64,000 nucleotides of DNA, from the NCBI RefSeq assembly GCF_000428845.1, contig NZ_AUAS01000017.1:1-64000 (forward strand). The letters are read 5' to 3'. Position numbers and translations under genes: made by a program. Source of the DNA: Dyadobacter alkalitolerans DSM 23607 (GTDB lineage: Bacteria; Bacteroidota; Bacteroidia; Cytophagales; Spirosomataceae). Below the pieces are notes generated by a model. That model ran no database searches, was not told where the DNA came from, and saw only the letters and a list, made by a program, of their open reading frames with translations. Shown here piece after piece: positions 46,164-53,186 of this stretch. Numbering within the stretch: position 1 is the stretch's first letter; each line of letters starts with the position of its first letter.

Positions 46164-48581
46164 ATGATCCGAAACTATCTGAAAATCGCACTTAGGAATC
46201 TGCTGAAAAACAAAGGTTACTCAGTAATTAACATTGGTGGATTAGCTATCGGCATGGCGGTTGCCATGCTTGCCGGGCTGTGGATTTATGATGAATTATC
46301 ATTTAATAAAAATCATGAAAACTATGACCACATAGGCATGGTTGTCGTGGATCAAATGTTTGGGGGTGAACTGCAAAAGTCCAAATCGGTGCCTTACCCG
46401 TTGGTAGCAGAGTTGAAGAGCAATCATAGCGAGAGTTTCAGGCATATTGTGCCATCTACGCATACCAGTGAGCATATTCTCACCGTAGGTGATAAGAAAC
46501 TGAACAGAAAAGGCCAGTTCATTGCTGCGGAAGGTCCCGAAATGTTGTCCCTGGATATGCTCAGCGGCACCCGGGCGGGATTGCAGGATCAGCAGTCTGT
46601 AATGTTATCGGCATCGGCGGCAAAAGCGCTTTTCGGGGCGAAAGATCCGTTGGACAAGGTGGTTACGGTTAATGCTGACCTGCATTTGAAAGTCTCGGGC
46701 ATCTATGCAGATTTTCCTCGTAATTCGCAGTTTGACGATGTTCAGTTTTTGGGAAGCTGGGATTACTTTATTGCCAAAAATAGTTATATGCGTGAAAAGC
46801 AGTGGGATAACCATGCTTTGACCATGTATGTACAAATCAAGCGGGGGATCGATTTTGCGAAGGCTTCGGCGGCGATCAGGGATTCGGAGTTAAATGTCAT
46901 CCGGAACATGGATAACATGAAGAACGAGGTGGCTACCAACCCTCAGATGTGGATACACCCCATGAGAGACTGGCATTTGTATTCCAGTTTTAAGAATGGT
47001 GAAGTCAGTTCAGGTCCGGTACAATTTGTATGGCTTGTGGGCATAATCGGCTTTTTCGTTCTTTTTCTGGCATGCATTAACTTTATGAATCTGAGCACGG
47101 CCCGCTCAGAAAAGCGTGCGAAAGAAGTAGGCGTTCGCAAGGCAATCGGTTCGCTGCGGTTGCAATTGATCGGCCAGTTTTTCACGGAGTCGTTTTTGAT
47201 TGTAATGCTTGCATTTGGGTTTGCCCTACTGATGTTGGATTTGTCGTTGCCGTGGTTTAACGATCTGTCTGCCAAGGCAATGACCCTGCCGTTTAGCAAC
47301 TCCTATTTTTGGTTGACGAGCATTGCATTCATCCTCATAACAGGCATTTTGGCAGGAAGTTATCCCGCATTCTATCTCACTTCTTTCCAGCCTGTGAAAG
47401 TGTTAAAGGGAAGCATTCTCCACGTCGGCCGATTTGCTTACATGCCTCGTAAAGTGCTGGTTGTTATACAGTTTACAGTTTCAATCGCGCTTGTGATCTG
47501 CACCATTATTATTTATAGCCAGGTAAGGTTTGCCAAGAACCGTCCGGTGGGTTACGCGCGTGAGGGATTGCTGATGATTGAAATGAAGTCGGATGATTTT
47601 TATGCAAAATCGGCCCTCATCGGCGCCGAATTGAAAAAGACAGGCGTTGTGAAGGAAGTCGCTTTGTCCCAAAGCCCGGTTACCGACGTCTGGTCAGCAA
47701 ACGGAGGTTTCAGCTGGGAAGGTATGACGATGGAAAATCCGCCGGGATTCAGTACGTTGACTGTCTCACATGAGTATGCAGACGTTGTGAACTGGAAATT
47801 TGTTGCAGGCCGTAATTTTTCCAAAGATATGGCCTCCGATTCTGCCGGTTTCATTATTAACGAGACAGCTGCCAGGTTGCTGGGTTTTAAGCAGCCAGTC
47901 GGGCAAACCGTAAGTTGGCAGAGCCAATGGATGACCGATAATATTAAAAAGAATTTCAGAATTTTGGGTGTGGTTGAAGACATGGTGATGGAATCCCCGT
48001 TCCAGAAAGTTGCGCCTAGCGTCTTTTTCCTTTTTGGATCTCCCAATTGGGTCAATATCAGGCTGAACGATCAGACCAGCGCCAGCACTGCGTTACCGAA
48101 GATCGAAGCGGTTTTCAGGAAGCTGACGCCTACTGTGCCGTTTGAATACAAATTTGCCGACCAGGAATATGATGCTAAGTTCCGGTCCGAAGAGCGTATG
48201 GGCAAGCTGGCTGGTTTCTTTGCTTCGCTTGCAATATTTATCTCCTGCCTCGGGCTCTTCGGGCTGGCATCATTTGTGGCCGAGCAACGGACGAAAGAAA
48301 TAGGGATCCGCAAAGTTTTGGGCGCTTCCGTCCGTAACCTCTGGCAAATGTTGTCGCAGGATTTTGTGAGGCTTGTGATCATTGCGGTTGTAATCGCGAC
48401 ACCGGTCGCATGGTATGCGATGCACGAATGGTTGATGAAATACGCTTATCGCACCGAAATTTCGTGGTGGATATTTGCTGGTACAGGCGTAGGTGCATTG
48501 GTAATCACGTTATTAACCGTCAGCTATCAGGCCGTTCGTGCAGCATTGCTCGATCCTGTGCAAACATTGAAAAATGAGTAG
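46164..48581 (+). CDS. FtsX/MacB-type ABC permease 14
   Basis: 805 residues, last of unit 4 and nearest relative of permease 7 by its helix 1, MNLSTARSEKRAKEVG marker and DQEYDAKFRSEERM segment. The coupling motifs are KEVGVRKAIGSLRLQL and KEIGIRK. The C-terminus is LLDPVQTLKNE, where the usual Asn before Pro is Asp. The Wzi-like gene starts 100 bp later with no terminator hairpin in between, so it may be read through from this unit. Confidence 0.9.
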   Translation: MIRNYLKIALRNLLKNKGYSVINIGGLAIGMAVAMLAGLWIYDELSFNKNHENYDHIGMVVVDQMFGGELQKSKSVPYPLVAELKSNHSESFRHIVPSTHTSEHILTVGDKKLNRKGQFIAAEGPEMLSLDMLSGTRAGLQDQQSVMLSASAAKALFGAKDPLDKVVTVNADLHLKVSGIYADFPRNSQFDDVQFLGSWDYFIAKNSYMREKQWDNHALTMYVQIKRGIDFAKASAAIRDSELNVIRNMDNMKNEVATNPQMWIHPMRDWHLYSSFKNGEVSSGPVQFVWLVGIIGFFVLFLACINFMNLSTARSEKRAKEVGVRKAIGSLRLQLIGQFFTESFLIVMLAFGFALLMLDLSLPWFNDLSAKAMTLPFSNSYFWLTSIAFILITGILAGSYPAFYLTSFQPVKVLKGSILHVGRFAYMPRKVLVVIQFTVSIALVICTIIIYSQVRFAKNRPVGYAREGLLMIEMKSDDFYAKSALIGAELKKTGVVKEVALSQSPVTDVWSANGGFSWEGMTMENPPGFSTLTVSHEYADVVNWKFVAGRNFSKDMASDSAGFIINETAARLLGFKQPVGQTVSWQSQWMTDNIKKNFRILGVVEDMVMESPFQKVAPSVFFLFGSPNWVNIRLNDQTSASTALPKIEAVFRKLTPTVPFEYKFADQEYDAKFRSEERMGKLAGFFASLAIFISCLGLFGLASFVAEQRTKEIGIRKVLGASVRNLWQMLSQDFVRLVIIAVVIATPVAWYAMHEWLMKYAYRTEISWWIFAGTGVGALVITLLTVSYQAVRAALLDPVQTLKNE

Positions 48582-48681
48582 GGTGGGGAGCACCGTTTAA
48601 TAACATTGAAATAATTTTTGGGTAGAAAGTTTTAGTACAAACGTCTTTATCTTGCAAGGTAATCCTTCATATAATTGCGTT

Positions 48682-50184
48682 ATGCTTAGGTTTAAGGCCA
48701 CTTTTTACATTGCAATCTGCCTTTTCACATTTCAATGTCTGCGGGTGAACGCGCAAAATGGAAATGCTTTGCCCTTTGGTTTGAAAGCAGGGCTTGAAGC
48801 CGGTGCATACATTTCCTCCCCCGAAAAAACTCCGTTTTGGCTGCGTACCAACCAGTTCGGCATTGTGCCTAACACCGGCCCTGCGGGACAAATCCAGGGC
48901 ACGATTCGAAAAGACTATGTATTTTTTGACAGCCTTTCTAACCGTCCGCAAAAAACAGATTGGGGATTTGCTTTAAATCCTGTCCTCAACTACAATGAGC
49001 AGGATCAGTTTAAGGTTCTGTTGCCGGAAGCGCATGTGAAGGCGAGGTTCAAAATGCTGGAAATTTATGCAGGAAGAAGGCGTGAAATGATGGGACTGGG
49101 CGATACGACATTATCATCCGGGTTTTATGCAGGCTCGGGCAATGCCCTGCCTATTCCAAAGGTCCAGATCGGAACAATCAGCTTCGTTCCCTTAAAATTT
49201 ACGCGCAACTTTCTAGCTGTTCACGCAGGCTTCGCGCATGGCTGGTTTGATACGGATTATATAAAGGGCGTGAGACTTCATCAGAAGTTTATGTATCTGC
49301 GACTGGGCAAGCCCATGTCAAAAAGTAAATTTTATTTCGGCTTAAATCATAATGTGCTTTGGGCCGGGCATTCCGAGGAGCTCAAAAAGCATCCTGAACT
49401 GGCAGTGAACGGCGAATTGCCATCGTCCTGGAAGTTCTATCCCAATGTGGTGCTGGCTTACACTCCCAAAAACTGGTTCACCAAAAACGGTTACGGTTCT
49501 TTTGACAGTTACCGTTTAGGTAATCATTTGGGAAGCTATGATTTTGCGTTTGAAACTAAGGTTGGCGACAAGCAGCTGTTTGTGTATCATCAGCATCCGT
49601 TCGAAGATGTATCGAGTATGCTTTTCAAGAATGTGCCGGATGGTTTGTATGGTATTAATCTAAAAATGAATTCATTACAGAATAATGTCGGCTTTGCCCT
49701 GTCGCGGGTTACATTAGAATTCTTGTCCACAAAAGACCAGTCGGGATCCACATTTTACATTCCCGGAAGCACATATCAGGGCGCGGATAATTATTTCAAC
49801 CACTCTCAATATTCCAAAGGCTGGTCTTATTTCGACCGGACCGTGGGCACGCCGTTTATTGTGCCTGGTAAGGATATGGACCAGTCAAAGAAGACGAGTA
49901 CACGCTATTTTCCCAGCAACCGTGTGAATGTTTGGTATGCAGGCGTGCAGGGAGGCTGGGGGAATGTGCTTGCGCTTACATTGAAGGTTTCGTATAGCCA
50001 AAATTACGGGATGCCGGGCGAAAATTTCAAGCCGGTTCGCGGGCAGTTATCCACTTATTTAGCCGGCGAATACGCATTTCCACATTTGAAAAAAACCAGT
50101 CTGACAGCAAAATTCGGGCTTGATAATGGCAGTTTGTTTGTCGATTCTGCGGGCGGTTATTTCGGCATTAAAAGAACCTGGTAG
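48682..50184 (+). CDS. Capsule assembly Wzi-family outer-membrane protein
   Basis: ATG 48682 (MLRFKATFYIAICLFTFQC) is used, giving a standard signal peptide ending NAQ; the upstream TTG at 48652 would add residues before it. 500 residues, matching the Capsule_assembly_Wzi family: an 18-stranded outer-membrane barrel that binds surface polysaccharide in E. coli K30. Aromatic-rich strand pairs run through the chain (RTNQFGIVP, GFAHGWFDTDY, FYFGLNHNVLW, YSKGWSYFDRT), and it ends in an aromatic residue (RTW) as outer-membrane barrels do. It sits between permease units 4 and 5; it has no control palindrome of its own upstream. Confidence 0.8.
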   Translation: MLRFKATFYIAICLFTFQCLRVNAQNGNALPFGLKAGLEAGAYISSPEKTPFWLRTNQFGIVPNTGPAGQIQGTIRKDYVFFDSLSNRPQKTDWGFALNPVLNYNEQDQFKVLLPEAHVKARFKMLEIYAGRRREMMGLGDTTLSSGFYAGSGNALPIPKVQIGTISFVPLKFTRNFLAVHAGFAHGWFDTDYIKGVRLHQKFMYLRLGKPMSKSKFYFGLNHNVLWAGHSEELKKHPELAVNGELPSSWKFYPNVVLAYTPKNWFTKNGYGSFDSYRLGNHLGSYDFAFETKVGDKQLFVYHQHPFEDVSSMLFKNVPDGLYGINLKMNSLQNNVGFALSRVTLEFLSTKDQSGSTFYIPGSTYQGADNYFNHSQYSKGWSYFDRTVGTPFIVPGKDMDQSKKTSTRYFPSNRVNVWYAGVQGGWGNVLALTLKVSYSQNYGMPGENFKPVRGQLSTYLAGEYAFPHLKKTSLTAKFGLDNGSLFVDSAGGYFGIKRTW

Positions 50185-50200
50185 GAAGTTTTTTAAGGGC

Positions 50201-50305
50201 TGTTCAAAGGCGAACAAAGTTGTCCGATTTCGGACAACTTTGTTCGCCTTTTTGTATATAAGAATTTGATAACTAATTGGTTAAGTTTTGGCATAAGTTT
50301 GTTGC
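50201..50305 (+). promoter_or_regulatory. Control module 5 (before permease 15)
   Basis: Tandem palindromes lie at a 20-bp period: TGTTCA-N4-CGAACA (50201-50216) and TGTCCG-N4-CGGACA (50221-50236). TTGATA follows at 50266, 45 bp after the second copy starts. TGGCATA at 50289 with TTGC at 50302 forms the promoter-proximal element, about 30 bases before ATG 50333. GG-to-GC spacing is 2 bp longer than a canonical -24/-12 promoter. TAAGTTTG at 50294 also fits the Bacteroidota -7 box TAnnTTTG, so a housekeeping promoter is an alternative. Confidence 0.65.
50206..50253 (+). terminator. Terminator of the Wzi-like gene, built on the operator palindrome
   Basis: A perfect 21-bp stem (50206-50226 / 50231-50251) with an ATTT loop and T-rich end starts 22 bp after the stop codon. 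It fully contains the inner palindrome of module 5. Confidence 0.8.
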
Positions 50306-50332
50306 TGACTCAATCTTATCCCTATCTTCGCT

Positions 50333-52732
50333 ATGCTCAAAAACTACCTGAAAATTGCTTTCCGCAATATATGGAAAAACAAGGTTTTCTCCGGCATCAA
50401 CATTGTCGGACTCGCCATTGGGATGGCTGCTTGCATTCTCATCATGGTTTTTGTGTTTTACGAGTTTAGTTTTGATAAAATCCACTCTAAAAACATTTAC
50501 CGGCTCGATGAAGTCCAGAAGTTCAAAGGCATGGTCGCGCCTCAGAAAGTGGCGCTTTCGATGTTCCCGATGGGCCCCACACTCAAAAATGAATATCCCG
50601 AGATAAAGGATTTTGTCCGCATCAGTAAGTTCGACAATGTTCCGTTGCTGTATCAGGAAAAGAAGACCGAAGTTCCCCAAGCGCTGTGGGTTGATCCGAA
50701 TTTCCTGGAAATGTTTGATTTTAAACTGCTTGAAGGGCAAAAGCAAAGTGTGTTGAAAGAACCCAATACAGTGGTTCTCTCCGAAAAAAGTGCTGCGAGC
50801 TTATTTGGAAAACAAAATCCGATCGGGAAGTCGGTAATCCATTATGGCGGGGATACATTGACCTTCAAAGTAACCGGCATCATGGAAAATGTTCCGGCTA
50901 CTTCGCACCTGCAGTTCGATGCATTATTTTCGTTCAGCACCATCACGCGCCCGGATTATATGGACAATTGGGGTGGCAACTGGCTGGTAACCTATTTAGA
51001 ACTGGCTCCTGGTGCAGATATAGCAGCATTAGAAAAGAAATTTCCTGCTTACCTGGGCAGGCACATGAGCAAAGAAGGCGCCAGCTATTATGAGCTCTTC
51101 TTGCAGCCGCTTTCAGATGTCCACGCCAAATCCACAGAAATCACCCACGATTATATCAATTATCAAAAGTTTGACCGTAGTTACACGTATATATTTTCTG
51201 TCATTGGCATCATTGTGCTCGTGATAGCCTGCGTCAACTTTATGAACTTGTCCACTGCCCGCTCTACCGGCCGGGCAAAGGAGGTCGGGATCAGGAAATC
51301 CATAGGCGCGCAGCGGTTTCAGCTTGCCGGTCAATTTATCGGAGAGTCGATTTTGCTAACATTTATGGCTTTGGTGCTGGCAGTTGCGATGGTGAAGTTG
51401 CTGATCCCGGTAGTAAGTAATTTTAGCCAGCGCGATCTTGATTTCGCGTTTTTTACCAATCCTTCATTGCTGGGAAGCATCCTGCTCGGGACTATTGTGA
51501 TTGGCATATTTTCCGGCTTGTATCCCGCCGTATTCTTGTCTTCGTTTCAGCCTATCGCGGTTTTGAAAGGCACATTAAGAACCGGAAAGGCGAATTTCAG
51601 GAACCTGCTCGTCATAGCCCAGTTTTCGAGTGCCATTTTTCTCATCATTGCCACCGGCTTCGCCGTGAAGCAACTGCGTTACATGGAGCAGAAAGACCCG
51701 GGGTTTGACAGGGAGCAAGTTGTGATCATTCCGCTCGACTCCAAGTCGGGGCCAAAGTATCAGGCCCTCAAACAGGAGTTGCTAGCCAGCTCATTTGTAT
51801 CAGGTGTAACCGGTTCGCAGCAGCGCCTGGGCAATAACTTACATCAGACCGGCGTAACTTTTCATGGTGAAGGGCCTGAAAAACAGATCGCATCTTCGCA
51901 AGTGGTCGTTGACCCGGATTATTTGTCTTTATATAAAATCAAGATCATTGCCGGCAGGAATTTCCGGGATGATGAGGGCGATAATGCAAAGGCTTACATT
52001 GTTAACGAGTCCCTGGCCAAAGAACTTTTAAAGGACCAGCCTAAACTGACGCTTCAAACACTGGTAGGGAAGCATTTCGGCTTCTCCGGGATGGATTCGG
52101 CTGGTGTGATCGTTGGCGTAGCGAAGGATTTTAATTTCAATTCACTGCACCATAAGATAGAAACGCTTTGTCTTTTTAACCAAAAGAACTGGGGTTATGG
52201 AGAGATGTCGGTGCGTATAAAAGGCAATGATGCCAAGCGTGCTATTGCAGGCATTCAGGGTGTTTGGAACAACATTGTGCCGCAGCAGGAATTTAAGTAT
52301 TCTTTCCTTGACGATCATTTCGCAACATTATATAAAGCTGATAGTCAAGTTAGTGAAATTGTTGGCATACTGGCTGCCCTGGCTATTTTCGTTTCCTGCC
52401 TGGGCTTATTCGGGCTTGCGTCCTACTCGGCTGAACGCCGGTTCAAAGAGATCGGCGTACGGAAAGTGATGGGCGCTTCGGTGGTCGGCATCATCGCACT
52501 GCTATCTAAGGATTTTCTAAAACTCGTTATCGCTTCCATTCTGATCGCTTCGCCCATCGCCTGGTGGGCCGTAAGCACCTGGTTGAAAGACTTCGCTTAT
52601 AGGATTGACATTGAATGGTGGATTTTCGCGCTGGCTGGTGCGCTTTCAGTCGTGGTTGCGCTGCTGACGATCAGTTTCCAGAGCATTAAGGCGGCATTAA
52701 CAAACCCTGTGAAGTCTTTACGAAGTGAGTAA
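50333..52732 (+). CDS. FtsX/MacB-type ABC permease 15
   Basis: 799 residues, the only permease that forms a unit alone. The sequence after helix 2 is MNLSTARSTGRAKEVGIRKSIGAQRFQL; the second motif is KEIGVRKVMGAS, preceded by SAERRF instead of the usual Glu-Gln-Arg-Thr. The second periplasmic domain ends FLDDHFATLYKADSQV. The C-terminus is LTNPVKSLRSE. No clear terminator follows; the next gene begins 59 bp downstream. Confidence 0.9.
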   Translation: MLKNYLKIAFRNIWKNKVFSGINIVGLAIGMAACILIMVFVFYEFSFDKIHSKNIYRLDEVQKFKGMVAPQKVALSMFPMGPTLKNEYPEIKDFVRISKFDNVPLLYQEKKTEVPQALWVDPNFLEMFDFKLLEGQKQSVLKEPNTVVLSEKSAASLFGKQNPIGKSVIHYGGDTLTFKVTGIMENVPATSHLQFDALFSFSTITRPDYMDNWGGNWLVTYLELAPGADIAALEKKFPAYLGRHMSKEGASYYELFLQPLSDVHAKSTEITHDYINYQKFDRSYTYIFSVIGIIVLVIACVNFMNLSTARSTGRAKEVGIRKSIGAQRFQLAGQFIGESILLTFMALVLAVAMVKLLIPVVSNFSQRDLDFAFFTNPSLLGSILLGTIVIGIFSGLYPAVFLSSFQPIAVLKGTLRTGKANFRNLLVIAQFSSAIFLIIATGFAVKQLRYMEQKDPGFDREQVVIIPLDSKSGPKYQALKQELLASSFVSGVTGSQQRLGNNLHQTGVTFHGEGPEKQIASSQVVVDPDYLSLYKIKIIAGRNFRDDEGDNAKAYIVNESLAKELLKDQPKLTLQTLVGKHFGFSGMDSAGVIVGVAKDFNFNSLHHKIETLCLFNQKNWGYGEMSVRIKGNDAKRAIAGIQGVWNNIVPQQEFKYSFLDDHFATLYKADSQVSEIVGILAALAIFVSCLGLFGLASYSAERRFKEIGVRKVMGASVVGIIALLSKDFLKLVIASILIASPIAWWAVSTWLKDFAYRIDIEWWIFALAGALSVVVALLTISFQSIKAALTNPVKSLRSE

Positions 52733-52791
52733 CCTATAATTTTATTGCTAAAAACACCTCAGCTATGTTGCATTTCTAACCTTAAACAATC

Positions 52792-53079
52792 ATGAGCCAT
52801 ATCGCCATCCCGATCCCGCCGCTTCAAGGAAAGCAGGAGATTAAAGTTGAAGTAACAATTAATGGTATCAAGCAAAATTTGTTTTACCGTGTTGAGCTTT
52901 TTTATTGGGAAGACTGCTCAAATCCGGTCGCGCATCGTGCTGACTGCATTAGCGAAATGCTGTCACATCACGATCCGGATTGGACGGTTTACTATATAGG
53001 CGCCCCCAATGATGATTTCGTTCCCATTACTTTCGTGAAAAAAGAGAGCCGTAACCTGCTTAGAGAGGCAATTGCATAG
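52792..53079 (+). CDS. Small hypothetical protein
   Basis: 95 residues, soluble, no signal peptide, no recognised domain. It is a mix of short beta segments with aromatic and acidic residues (YRVELFYWEDCSNPV, DWTVYYIGAPNDDF). Fifty-nine bp after permease 15 on the same strand, so it may be transcribed with it. Coding statistics look like its neighbours. Confidence 0.6.
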   Translation: MSHIAIPIPPLQGKQEIKVEVTINGIKQNLFYRVELFYWEDCSNPVAHRADCISEMLSHHDPDWTVYYIGAPNDDFVPITFVKKESRNLLREAIA

Positions 53080-53115
53080 CTTTTGAACTAAGCAATTCAT
53101 ATTTTAAATCTTTAT

Positions 53116-53172
53116 TTGCATCATTGTTGCAATATTTAATCCTATGATTCTATATTTGCATCAATGTTGCAT
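53116..53172 (+). promoter_or_regulatory. Two probable Zur-type operators
   Basis: Two near-palindromes, TTGCATCATTGTTGCAA (53116-53132) and TTGCATCAATGTTGCAT (53156-53172), lie 40 bp apart start to start; the second ends 14 bases before the ATG of the next gene. The TGCAACA/TGTTGCA arms look like Fur-family (Zur-like) sites associated with zinc genes in Bacteroidota. The assignment to Zur is from general recollection of that motif and from the product of the gene downstream; no regulator gene is in the window. Confidence 0.55.
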
Positions 53173-53186
53173 TTAAAGATTTTTTT

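Larger units (their letters stand above)
8380..52732 (+). other. Array of 15 FtsX/MacB-type ABC permease genes, five putative transcription units
   Basis: The fifteen paralogues (numbered 1-15 in order) are all on the + strand and all full length (787-818 residues). Units by control modules: 1-3 with the adaptor and ATPase, 4-7, 8-11, 12-14 and 15. Non-permease inserts are vapBC at 13283-13922, a sigma-factor/receptor block at 26386-31358, and a Wzi-like gene at 48682-50184. Inside a unit the gaps are mostly 12-53 bp. The module count and boundaries are read from the sequence; the actual transcripts are not known. Confidence 0.8.

Noticed and set aside
8380-52732. CRISPR array, tRNA, rRNA or riboswitch in the window
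   Set aside because: No short regular repeat-spacer series, no cloverleaf and no recognised aptamer pattern was found in the intergenic regions.
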